Assembly (NCBI GenBank): GCA_900556935.1
Contig: USQL01000043.1
Span: 1-18,928 of the forward strand
Direction of reading: 5' to 3'
Source: an uncultured Eubacteriales bacterium
Lineage (GTDB): Bacteria; Bacillota; Clostridia; Oscillospirales; Oscillospiraceae
DNA length: 18,928 nucleotides
A program made the translations under genes and the position numbers. Position 1 is the stretch's first letter; the number at the start of each line of letters is the position of its first letter. The notes under the pieces are model-generated. The model saw only the letters and a list, made by a program, of their open reading frames with translations. It searched no databases and was not told the DNA's origin. Shown here piece by piece: positions 7,820 through 14,717 of the stretch.

Positions 7820-8656
7820 TCAATATCCCAGGACGTCGTGGATATACTGTCTGGAGCGCTTGGCGGAATCGTAATTGTTGACCCGGTTAAAGTCCAGCTC
7901 CACGCACAGAACGCCGTCGTAGCCGTGCTTCTGCAGAACCTTCTGTACTGCCGGGAAGTCAACGATGCCGTAGCCCAGGGCACGGAACCGTCTGGGGGGA
8001 TACTCCGGATAGGAATCGGGGTCGCCGTTGATGTCCTTCATATGGATGTATTTTACAACGCCCATTCCCAGGTACTTGTCAAACAGCTTCGCCGGATTCA
8101 TGCCGCACAGGGTGGTATGCGCGGTATCCAGGCAGAGGTTGAGGTAGTCTCTGTTGGTGTGCTCCAGCAGCAGATCGATCTGGTTTTCGGTTTCAATGTA
8201 GGTGCCCCAATGGGGGTGCAGATACAGACCTACGCCGGCATCCGCGCAGAGCTTGCCAACGATGTTGCACTTTTCAGCAAGGGCAATGATTTCCTCGGAG
8301 GTGACCACCTGGCCGGGGGCCTTGCGAGGCGGCTCGATGTTCATCATCCGGATGTCCATCTTGTTCATGAAGGTCAGGCATCTCTTAAAAACCTCCAGAT
8401 CACTCTCAAAGTCATGGGTAAAATAGCAATAGAGATTGACGAACTCAATTTCATACTTCTTCAGCAGCGCCTTCAGCTCGTCAACATCGTCCCGGTAGAT
8501 GCCTTCAACAACGTTGAAGTCTTCCAGGTACTTGTAGCCACAGTCGTGCAGGTCTCGCAGAGACTGCTCGAAATCTCTCTTGGGTCGCTGGCTCATGGGC
8601 TCCCAGTTGTTGTGCTCGTCCTGCAGCCAGGTCCATGCGGTGTAAGCGATTTTCAT
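7820..8656 (-). CDS. Xylose-isomerase-like TIM barrel sugar isomerase/epimerase
   Basis: The start at 8656 is supported by GGAGGA about 8 nt upstream. The 278-residue protein begins MKIAYTAWTWL and belongs to the AP-endonuclease-2/xylose isomerase-like TIM barrel superfamily (sugar phosphate isomerases/epimerases, inosose dehydratase, hydroxypyruvate isomerase). Putative metal and substrate residues fall at the expected strand ends: Glu of MNIEPP, His of LHPHWG, Asp and His of LCLDTAH, His of IHMKD and Glu of CVELD. The C-terminal G-IVDFPAV...L...GYDGVLCVELD pattern resembles IolE-type inosose dehydratases and 3-keto-sugar epimerases more than classical allulose epimerases. With a polyol-type dehydrogenase in the same operon, action on a keto sugar or inosose-like intermediate is plausible. 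The exact reaction is not determinable. It is 79 bp after the kinase gene and 30 bp before rbsD. Confidence 0.87.
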   Translation of the reverse strand: MKIAYTAWTWLQDEHNNWEPMSQRPKRDFEQSLRDLHDCGYKYLEDFNVVEGIYRDDVDELKALLKKYEIEFVNLYCYFTHDFESDLEVFKRCLTFMNKMDIRMMNIEPPRKAPGQVVTSEEIIALAEKCNIVGKLCADAGVGLYLHPHWGTYIETENQIDLLLEHTNRDYLNLCLDTAHTTLCGMNPAKLFDKYLGMGVVKYIHMKDINGDPDSYPEYPPRRFRALGYGIVDFPAVQKVLQKHGYDGVLCVELDFNRVNNYDSAKRSRQYIHDVLGY

Positions 8657-8735
8657 TGTAGTTCCTCCAAACGATGTTATTTTATTTTCTGTACAGCGGT
8701 GTTCAGCCTCGCCGCACAAGATTCCGAATGTTGGG

Positions 8736-9656
8736 TCAGCGGGCGCTTATCAGTCTGTCCGCCTCTTCTCTGGTGGGGATGGATGTCTGCGCGCCTTTTC
8801 TTGTGGTGGATATGGAGGCGGCGGCGTTTCCGAGATAAATGGCCTCGCTGAGGGTTTTGCCTTCGGCCAGTCCCACAACGACTCCGGCGTTAAAGGTATC
8901 TCCTGCCGCTGTGGTATCCACCGGCACTGCAGGAAAAGTTGGATACAGCTTTTTTTCCTCTCTGTTATAAAGCAGCGCACCCTTGGCACCCAGGGTCACG
9001 ATCACATTTCTGACTCCGCGGCGCAGCAGCTCTTCCGCGGCCGATTCGATTTGCGGAATGGTTTTGGTTGGCATGCCGGTCAGCTTTTCCAGCTCTGTTT
9101 CGTTGGGAGTGATGAAGTCAAGCCCTTGCAGTACAGCCTCCGGTATATGGTCGGGGGCGGGCGCCGGATTTAAAAACACAAGCTTTCCTGCTTGCTTGCA
9201 ATAATCGATCAGCCGGTAAACGTCTTCTTGGGGTGTTTCGAGCTGCGTCACAAGAATGTCGGCATCATCTATCAAGGCATGATGCTGCCGGAAGTAGGCT
9301 TCGTTGCACAGTTTGTTGGCACCCGGGACGATCATGATGCTGTTTTCCCCTTCATCATTGACGGAGATGACAGCCGTTCCTGTCGGTTCTGTATCGGAGC
9401 GGAGAAAATGACGCACATCTACATTGGCCGCTATCAGACTCCGGGACAGCTGTTCGCCGGAGTCGTCTTCTCCCACCGCACTGAGAAAAACACAGCTGCC
9501 GCCCAGCTTTCCGACGGCGCAGGCCTGATTCGCACCTTTCCCGCCGGGGATCTTCTTCATGCTTTTTGTCGTGACGGTTTCTCCTTTTTGGGGCATCTCC
9601 CGGACCCGAAGGACCAGGTCCATATTTGAACTTCCTACAACAAGTATATTCTTCAC
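8736..9656 (-). CDS. rbsK: Ribokinase-family sugar kinase (PfkB), RbsK-like
   Basis: A 306-residue PfkB-family kinase. The N-terminal signature GGKGANQA (38-45) and the C-terminal anion-hole/base motif DTTAAGDTFNAG (Asp of AGD near residue 250) are both intact, as are NxxSIMIVPGAN and LETPQE typical of ribokinases. It would phosphorylate the imported sugar using ATP. The start is a GTG that overlaps the stop of the lacI-type gene by four bases (9653-9656), with GAGGGG about 7 nt upstream, so translation is probably coupled to the regulator. The closest family pattern is ribokinase, but the accessory enzymes in the operon make the true substrate uncertain. Confidence 0.92.
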   Translation of the reverse strand: MKNILVVGSSNMDLVLRVREMPQKGETVTTKSMKKIPGGKGANQACAVGKLGGSCVFLSAVGEDDSGEQLSRSLIAANVDVRHFLRSDTEPTGTAVISVNDEGENSIMIVPGANKLCNEAYFRQHHALIDDADILVTQLETPQEDVYRLIDYCKQAGKLVFLNPAPAPDHIPEAVLQGLDFITPNETELEKLTGMPTKTIPQIESAAEELLRRGVRNVIVTLGAKGALLYNREEKKLYPTFPAVPVDTTAAGDTFNAGVVVGLAEGKTLSEAIYLGNAAASISTTRKGAQTSIPTREEADRLISAR

Positions 9657-10669
9657 AATATTCCCCTCTCTTTGGTTGATTTTCTGGTAACGATTTTGGC
9701 ATCAATGACGATGTTTTCCTTCACCGGTTCTCCGTCGATCATTTGCAGCAGCATGTCTGTGGCCCGACGGCCCATTTCTACCGTGGGCTGCTGTACCGTT
9801 GACAGCGGCGGATCAAAGTATCGGGAGAACATGATGTTGTCAAATCCGATAAGCTCCACATCCTCCGGGATCCTTATGGAAAATTCCCGGAAGGCGTTGA
9901 TCGCACCCAGCGCCATCAAATCGTTTCCTGCCAGAACCGCATTGTAACGACGGCCGCTCCGCTCCAGCTCTACAATGGCATTGTAGCCGCTCTCAACGGT
10001 GTAATCCCCGTATTTGATCAGAGCGGGGTCCTGCTTGCAGCCGTACTGCCGCAGTGCCAGCTTGTAGCCGTTCATACGCTCTTGGGAGGTGGACATGTCC
10101 AAAGGGCCGCTGAGGTACGCGATCTGATCAGAGCCGTTTTTGATCAGCATTTCACAGCATTGGAAGGAAGCCATTTCATTGTTTGAGTATACGCCATACC
10201 AATTCTTTTTGCCCATCAGCTTTCTGTCCAGCAAAACCATGGGAATGCCGTATTTCTCCGGCAGTAGATGCTCAGCCCTTGCCCGATAAACCGACGTTAC
10301 CAGGATGATGCCGTCCACTTTTTTGGAGACCAGATTCTTAATGACGTTCGCCTCGTTTTGCTCTGAAAACTCCGTATTGGAAATGGTGGTCGAATAGCCC
10401 TTTTCCCGCGCCCGGCTTTCTATGGCTTTGGCAATGTCCGCAAAGAAAGGGTTGGCGATATCCGGAACGACGGTGGCAATGGTGCAGGACTTCATATTTC
10501 TGGCGGACAGTGTGGAACGATCGGTGCTGTAATTTGTCTTTTTGATCATTTCCCACACCCGCTCCCGGGTCTCGCTGCCCACGCCGTCAGGCACGTCATT
10601 GAGGACCCGTGATACCGTTGCTTTGGATACACCGGCAAGCTTTGCGATTTCTTCTAAAGTAACTCTCAT
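9653..10669 (-). CDS. LacI-family transcriptional regulator
   Basis: The 338-residue product starts at ATG 10669 (AAGGGG at 10676-10681, spacing 6 nt); an in-frame TTG two codons upstream is less likely. The N-terminus MRVTLEEIAKLAGVSKATVSRVLN is a canonical LacI helix-turn-helix with the hinge region following. The rest is a periplasmic-binding-protein-like effector domain, with ATVVPDIANPFFADI, DGIILVTSV, and VELIGFDNIMFSRYFDPPLSTVQQP near the end. It likely represses the operon it heads and is relieved by the imported sugar or its phosphate. A LacI-type palindrome (GAAACAATGTTTC) lies 37 bp upstream of its start, consistent with autoregulation. The kinase gene overlaps its stop. Confidence 0.94.
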   Translation of the reverse strand: MRVTLEEIAKLAGVSKATVSRVLNDVPDGVGSETRERVWEMIKKTNYSTDRSTLSARNMKSCTIATVVPDIANPFFADIAKAIESRAREKGYSTTISNTEFSEQNEANVIKNLVSKKVDGIILVTSVYRARAEHLLPEKYGIPMVLLDRKLMGKKNWYGVYSNNEMASFQCCEMLIKNGSDQIAYLSGPLDMSTSQERMNGYKLALRQYGCKQDPALIKYGDYTVESGYNAIVELERSGRRYNAVLAGNDLMALGAINAFREFSIRIPEDVELIGFDNIMFSRYFDPPLSTVQQPTVEMGRRATDMLLQMIDGEPVKENIVIDAKIVTRKSTKERGIL

Positions 10670-10706
10670 AGGCAACCCCTTCTCTTTACACCAGCATTCT
10701 ATTAGA

Positions 10707-10719
10707 GAAACAATGTTTC
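10707..10719. promoter_or_regulatory. Putative LacI-family operator upstream of the sugar operon
   Basis: GAAACAATGTTTC is a perfect inverted repeat with 6 bp arms (GAAACA/TGTTTC) around a central A. Its size and its G-A-A-A-C...G-T-T-T-C character match operators of LacI-family repressors and of CcpA. It sits 37 bp upstream of the regulator's ATG. No convincing -35/-10 pair was found nearby, so its place relative to the transcription start is unknown. It may be bound by the operon's own regulator or by a CcpA-like protein. Confidence 0.5.
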
Positions 10720-10774
10720 GTAAAGTGGTTATCTATACAAAACAGTGCTCTGCGGTATGTACAATAAGCACAAA

Positions 10775-10792
10775 AATATACGAGTGTATATT
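10775..10792. promoter_or_regulatory. AT-rich inverted repeat in the operon control region
   Basis: AATATAC-GAGT-GTATATT is a perfect 7 bp inverted repeat with a 4 nt spacer. It is flanked by CACAA on the left (10771-10775) and TTGTG on the right (10791-10795), which extend it imperfectly. It lies about 100 bp upstream of the LacI-type gene. It could be a second operator or a regulator site for the divergent direction. Function is inference. Confidence 0.3.
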
Positions 10793-10829
10793 GTGTTAAA
10801 AGGTGATATGCACAATTCTGTTAAGTTTT

Positions 10830-10982
10830 AAACGCTCTGCGGCCAGAGATTTACGAAATTATTTCCTACAGTTAAGCTGTAGGCGAATGCTGTTACGTTG
10901 CTTATTACGTTGTTGTTTCGCAACGAGGGATGACTCGTTACGTTTGACCTGGAACGCAAAAAGCCACCTGACCAAGATATAA
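10830..10982. other. Hairpin-rich non-coding segment
   Basis: No gene is evident here. The stretch packs several small hairpins: CCTACAG-TTAAG-CTGTAGG (10865-10883), CGTTG...CAACG (10909-10925) and AACGAG-GGATGA-CTCGTT (10922-10939), plus repeated TTACGTT(T)G words at 10893, 10905 and 10938. It ends almost exactly where the truncated PfkB kinase begins. Such compact structures are typical of insertion-sequence ends or miniature elements, but no matching transposase is nearby. With the operator region to its left it accounts for the roughly 310 bp between lacI and the kinase remnant. Confidence 0.4.
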
Positions 10983-11189
10983 AAACGCCCCGGAGCGCAC
11001 TTTGTGGGGGCTTTTTGCACAGCAATCTGTGCCGGGATGGAACCGGAGGAAGCACTCCGGTTTGCGAATCACACTGCCGCCTTGACGGTCTCAGCCATGG
11101 GAGCCATGCCGTCTTTGCCGGGGCTTGACAGGGTGAAAGCTTTCTTGCCGTGGAAACCGGAGCTTTCCGCACTGGAGGTGGGCGTATGA
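10983..11189 (+). pseudogene. C-terminal remnant of a PfkB-family carbohydrate kinase
   Basis: The frame begins abruptly after TAA at 10980 and reads GAHFVGAFCTAICAGMEPEE then ALRFANHTAALTVSAMGAMP, ending LSALEVGV at TGA 11187-11189. This is the end of a PfkB kinase directly after the catalytic DTxGAGD motif; the expected Gly-Asp before F-x-GAF is replaced by Ala-His at the junction, so the catalytic Asp is gone. About 240 N-terminal residues are missing. It overlaps the start of the following SIS gene by four bases (ATGA), showing that the two genes were a coupled pair. The product is inactive as a kinase; expression is unlikely because the original promoter is lost. Confidence 0.75.
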
Positions 11190-11695
11190 CGCAGCAGCAG
11201 TGTGTGGATTATGAAAAATTCGTTGTCTCCGTGCGGGAAAATACGGAATTTGTGCTGCGGGAGCTGGACCGGGCATCCTTGGATCGGGCCGCGGCGCTGA
11301 TTCTGCAGGCAAAGGCAAAGGGCGGACGGCTGCATATTTCAGGAATTGGGAAGCCTGCCCATATTGCGCAGTATCTGGCCTCTTTGATGTCTTCTACCGG
11401 AACACCTGCCTACTTTTTGCACGGTACGGAGGCGGTCCACGGTTCCTGCGGACAGCTGGTTCCCGGCGATGTGGTGATTTTTATTTCCAATAGCGGAGAA
11501 ACCGCGGAGATGAAGGCGACAGTGCTCGCCGTCAAAAACAACGGCTGCAGTGTTATCGGGGTAAGCGGGGGGAGAACCTCTTGGCTGGCCAGACAGAGCG
11601 ATGTTTTCCTCTACGCGGGGGCGGAGCGGGAGGGAGGTCCTTTGAACCGGGCACCCCGAAACGCCATCCTTGCGGAGACCATCGGTTGCGCATAA
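11186..11695 (+). pseudogene. Truncated SIS-domain sugar-phosphate isomerase
   Basis: Starts at ATG 11186, overlapping the kinase stop, with GGAGGT about 7 nt upstream. The 169-residue product has a SIS domain: ISGIGKPAHIAQYLASLMSS, HGTEAVHGSCGQLVPGDVVI then SNSGETAEMKATVLAVKNNG, and the conserved PLNRAPRNAILAE near the end. This matches KdsD/GutQ-type arabinose-5-phosphate isomerases and related 3-hexulose isomerase-like proteins, without CBS domains. Family members continue another 25-30 residues past this point (helix plus HPGG(A)LG); here it stops at ETIGCA with TAA 11693-11695. Together with the headless kinase it appears to be the internal relic of a former sugar-phosphate operon. A functional short form cannot be excluded. 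Confidence 0.65.
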
Positions 11696-11705
11696 GAAAT
11701 AAGAA

Positions 11706-11742
11706 ACCGCGGCCTGCTTTCGGAAACGAGGCAGGCCGCGGT
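11706..11742 (+). terminator. Strong hairpin after the SIS remnant
   Basis: Perfect 12 bp arms ACCGCGGCCTGC (11706-11717) and GCAGGCCGCGGT (11731-11742) enclose a 13 nt loop. The downstream T-run is poor (ATTGCTT), so termination may be weak or factor-assisted. It separates the kinase/SIS relic from the adhE promoter. Confidence 0.6.
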
Positions 11743-11779
11743 ATTGCTTGCGGATTCCGCCCCACGTATAAATTGGTAC

Positions 11780-11808
11780 TTGACATTTTCCAATATCTGT
11801 ATTATATT
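11780..11808 (+). promoter_or_regulatory. Sigma-A-type promoter of adhE
   Basis: TTGACA (11780-11785) and TATATT (11803-11808) are separated by 17 bp, a near-consensus housekeeping promoter. It would start transcription about 50 nt before the adhE ATG. An inverted repeat CGATA-AACAAA-TATCG (11811-11826) overlaps the expected start site and could be an operator. It does not match the classical Rex consensus (TTGTGAA-N6-TTCACAA). Confidence 0.7.
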
Positions 11809-11864
11809 ATCGATAAACAAATATCGGTAGATAAATACTGATTATGAGTAAAGGATGGTTTGCT

Positions 11865-14471
11865 ATGGAAAAACAATACGTACCCGTTACCAATGCCCAG
11901 GAATTGACGGATGCTCTTTCCAGATGCCGGGCGGCGCAGAGAAAGTTTGCTGAGTACACCCAGGAGCAGGTGGACAGAATTTTTCTGGCTGCGGCCACCG
12001 CTGCCAACCAGCTGCGGATTCCTCTGGCAAAATTGGCCGTAGAGGAGACCGGCATGGGTGTGGTGGAGGACAAGGTGATTAAGAACCACTTTGCTTCGGA
12101 ATACATCTACAATGCCTATAAGGATGCCAAGACCTGCGGGGTCGTGGAGGAGGATGCCGCCTATGGCATTCAGCGGATTGCGGAGCCCATCGGCGTGATT
12201 GCCGCGGTGATTCCCACCACCAACCCCACCTCCACAGCTATTTTCAAGACGCTGCTCTGCCTGAAAACCCGGAACGGTATTATCATCAGCCCCCACCCCA
12301 GAGCGAAGGAGTGTACCATCGCCGCGGCCCGGGTGGTGCTGGAGGCCGCTGTGGCGGCGGGTGCCCCCGAGGATATCATCGGCTGGATTGACGGGCCCAG
12401 CCTGGAGCTGACCAACCAGCTCATGCGGGAGTCGGACCTGATTCTGGCCACCGGCGGCCCGGGCATGGTCAAGGCGGCCTATTCCTCCGGAAAGCCCGCC
12501 CTGGGTGTGGGCCCCGGCAATACCCCCGCGGTCATTGACGACACCGCGGATATTCTGCTGGCGGTCTCCTCTGTGATTCACTCCAAGACCTTCGACAACG
12601 GCATGATCTGCGCCTCCGAGCAGAGCGTGGTGGTGCTGGACGGGGTCTACGAGGAAGTGAAAGCGGAGTTTGTCCGCCGGGGCTGCCATCTCCTGACGGA
12701 GGAGGAAGCTCAGAAGGTCCGGGAGACCATTCTCATAAACGGCTCCCTGAACGCCAAAATTGTCGGCCAGCCCGCGGCCCGGATTGCCGCCATGGCCGGG
12801 GTAGAGGTGCCGGAGACCACCAAGATTTTGATTGGTGAGGTGGAATCCACCGACCTCAGCGAGGCCTTTGCCCATGAAAAGCTGTCCCCGGTGCTGGCCA
12901 TGTATCGGGCGGCGGACTTCGCGGATGCCCTGAACAAGGCGGACACCCTGGTCCGGGACGGCGGCTACGGCCACACCGCCACCATCTATCTGGACGAGGT
13001 CAATCATAAGGAGAAGCTGGATGCCTTTGCCCACGCCATGAAGGCATGCCGGATTCTGGTCAACACCCCCTCTTCCCAGGGCGGCATCGGCGACCTGTAC
13101 AATTTCAAGCTGGCCCCCTCTCTGACTCTGGGCTGCGGAAGCTGGGGCGGCAACTCCGTTTCGGAGAATGTGGGCATTAAGCACCTGTTGAATATCAAAA
13201 CCGTTGCCGTTCGGAGGGAGAATATGCTGTGGTTCCGCGCGCCTGAGAAGGTTTATTTCAAGAAGGGCTGCCTGCCGGTGGCTCTGGCTGAGTTGAAGGA
13301 GCACAAGAAGGCATTCATCGTCACCGATTCCTTCCTGTACAACAACGGCTATACCAAGCCCATCGAGCAGAAGCTGGATGAAATGGGCATCAGCCACACC
13401 ACCTTCTACAATGTGGCCCCCGACCCCACCCTGGCCTGTGCCCGGGAGGGCGCTGCCCAGATGGCGGCCTTCCAGCCGGACCTGATTCTGGCCATCGGCG
13501 GCGGCTCCGCCATGGATGCCGGCAAGATTATGTGGGTGCTGTACGAGCATCCGGAGGCGGACTTCCAGGATATGGCTATGCGCTTCTGCGACATCCGCAA
13601 GCGTGTGTATACCTTCCCCAAGATGGGCATCAAGGCCTATTTTGTAGCCATCCCCACCTCCGCCGGTACGGGCTCTGAGGTGACCCCCTTCGCCGTCATT
13701 ACTGATGAGCGCAGCGGTGTCAAATACCCCCTGGCGGACTACGAGCTGCTGCCCAAAATGTCCATTGTGGACGCGGACATGATGATGAACGCCCCCCGGG
13801 GCCTGACGGCTGCCTCCGGCATCGATGCCGTCACCCACGCCCTGGAGGCCTATGCCTCCGTCATGGCGACCGACTATACCGACGGCCTGGCCCTGCGCAG
13901 CCTGAAGCTGATTTTCGAGAATCTGCCCAAGGCCTACGACAACGGCCCCAGGGAGCCCCGGGCCAGAGAGAATATGGCCCACGCCGCCTGCATGGCCGGT
14001 ATGGCCTTTGCCAACGCCTTCCTGGGGGTGTGCCACTCCATGGCCCACAAGCTGGGTGCCTTCCATCATCTGCCCCACGGTGTCGCCAACGCGCTGATGA
14101 TTGATGAGGTTCTGCGGTTCAATGCCGCCGAGGTCCCTGTCAAGATGGGCACCTTCCCCCAGTATGACCATCCCCACACCCTGGCCCGCTACGCCGAGGT
14201 GGCGGACTACCTGAAGCTGGGCGGCAGCACCGACGAGGAGAAGCTGGAAAACCTGATTCGCGCCATTGACGCGCTCAAGGAGCGGGTGGGCATCAAAAAG
14301 ACCATCCGGGACTATGGCATCGACGAGCAGGACTTCCTGAACCGCCTGGATGCCATGGTGGAGCAGGCCTTCGACGACCAGTGCACCGGTGCCAACCCCC
14401 GCTACCCCCTGATGCGGGAAATCAAGCAGATGTACCTGAACGCCTATTACGGAACCGCGGAGAAGGTCTGA
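11865..14471 (+). CDS. adhE: Bifunctional acetaldehyde-CoA / alcohol dehydrogenase AdhE
   Basis: An 868-residue protein that aligns by eye with AdhE along its full length. The N-terminal CoA-acylating aldehyde dehydrogenase domain (about 1-440) has the catalytic Cys249 in FDNGMICASEQS, IPTTNPTSTAIFK and the NAD region ATGGPGMVKAAYSSGKPA. The C-terminal iron alcohol dehydrogenase (about 450-868) has GGGSAMDAGKIMWV, TSAGTGSEVTPFAV, iron ligands in GIDAVTH (Asp654, His658) and GVCHSMAHKLGAFHHLPHG. It converts acetyl-CoA to ethanol with two NADH, regenerating NAD in fermentation; such enzymes form spirosomes. The start at 11865 is chosen over an upstream in-frame ATG at 11844 because AAAGGATG precedes it and MEKQYVPVTN matches the family. 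It is monocistronic, with its own promoter and terminator. GC is clearly higher than in the sugar operon. Confidence 0.97.
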   Translation: MEKQYVPVTNAQELTDALSRCRAAQRKFAEYTQEQVDRIFLAAATAANQLRIPLAKLAVEETGMGVVEDKVIKNHFASEYIYNAYKDAKTCGVVEEDAAYGIQRIAEPIGVIAAVIPTTNPTSTAIFKTLLCLKTRNGIIISPHPRAKECTIAAARVVLEAAVAAGAPEDIIGWIDGPSLELTNQLMRESDLILATGGPGMVKAAYSSGKPALGVGPGNTPAVIDDTADILLAVSSVIHSKTFDNGMICASEQSVVVLDGVYEEVKAEFVRRGCHLLTEEEAQKVRETILINGSLNAKIVGQPAARIAAMAGVEVPETTKILIGEVESTDLSEAFAHEKLSPVLAMYRAADFADALNKADTLVRDGGYGHTATIYLDEVNHKEKLDAFAHAMKACRILVNTPSSQGGIGDLYNFKLAPSLTLGCGSWGGNSVSENVGIKHLLNIKTVAVRRENMLWFRAPEKVYFKKGCLPVALAELKEHKKAFIVTDSFLYNNGYTKPIEQKLDEMGISHTTFYNVAPDPTLACAREGAAQMAAFQPDLILAIGGGSAMDAGKIMWVLYEHPEADFQDMAMRFCDIRKRVYTFPKMGIKAYFVAIPTSAGTGSEVTPFAVITDERSGVKYPLADYELLPKMSIVDADMMMNAPRGLTAASGIDAVTHALEAYASVMATDYTDGLALRSLKLIFENLPKAYDNGPREPRARENMAHAACMAGMAFANAFLGVCHSMAHKLGAFHHLPHGVANALMIDEVLRFNAAEVPVKMGTFPQYDHPHTLARYAEVADYLKLGGSTDEEKLENLIRAIDALKERVGIKKTIRDYGIDEQDFLNRLDAMVEQAFDDQCTGANPRYPLMREIKQMYLNAYYGTAEKV

Positions 14472-14491
14472 TTCGCCCTTCTGACGAAAAG

Positions 14492-14528
14492 AGCCCCTGG
14501 AAGACGATCCTTGCGTCTTCCAGGGGCT
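14492..14528. terminator. Convergent terminator after adhE
   Basis: Perfect 15 bp arms AGCCCCTGGAAGACG (14492-14506) and CGTCTTCCAGGGGCT (14514-14528) with a 7 nt loop. Read on the minus strand the stem is followed by CTTTTCG, so it may also end the operon that arrives from the right. Read on the plus strand it follows the adhE stop by 20 bp. Confidence 0.8.
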
Positions 14529-14547
14529 TCCGGCTGTAGGAGGGGGG

Positions 14548-14696
14548 TTATCCCTGAGCCCGCTGCCGGTTCCATTCCGCGATGTGTTCCCGGAAGGAAG
14601 GGGCAGCGTGCGTTTGGTAAGCGCCTCTGTAAAGCGGCGGGAGTAGGCGATGAAAATGGCGAAAATATAGGGCATACCCAGATTTGTCTCCAGCAT
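14548..14696 (-). pseudogene. Possible broken small membrane-protein gene (low confidence)
   Basis: After the FAD oxidoreductase stop, an ATG at 14696 (AAGGGG about 7 nt upstream) opens MLETNLGMPYIFAIFIAYSR with one hydrophobic segment and a basic, amphipathic follow-on (RFTEALTKR). The same frame then loses protein-like character and runs on antisense through adhE. In a different frame the sequence APSFREHIAEWNRQRAQG stops at TAA 14550-14548, just before the terminator, and looks like a natural C-terminus. A single frameshift near 14600-14610 would join the two into a protein of about 50 residues. No family was recognised. It may also be chance; the region 14530-14717 holds nothing else. Confidence 0.25.
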
Positions 14697-14717
14697 TTAA
14701 CAGCCCCTTGCTTCATG

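Noticed and set aside
10675..10675. TTG start for the LacI-type gene
   Set aside because: AAGGGG is adjacent to the TTG and 6 nt from the ATG at 10669, and MRVTLEEIA fits the usual family N-terminus.
10865..10946. Small CRISPR array
   Set aside because: The repeated words are only 8 bp, irregularly spaced (12 and 33 bp) and without spacers; no cas genes are present.
11811..11826. Rex operator at adhE
   Set aside because: The inverted repeat CGATA-N6-TATCG lacks the TTGTGAA/TTCACAA half-sites, so the name was not applied.
11802..14696. 964-codon open frame on the minus strand covering adhE
   Set aside because: Its composition (Gly/His/Gln/Val-rich, no domain) is that of the antisense of a strongly biased gene; adhE on the plus strand is unambiguous. 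Only the first 25-30 codons, outside adhE, were kept as a low-confidence candidate.
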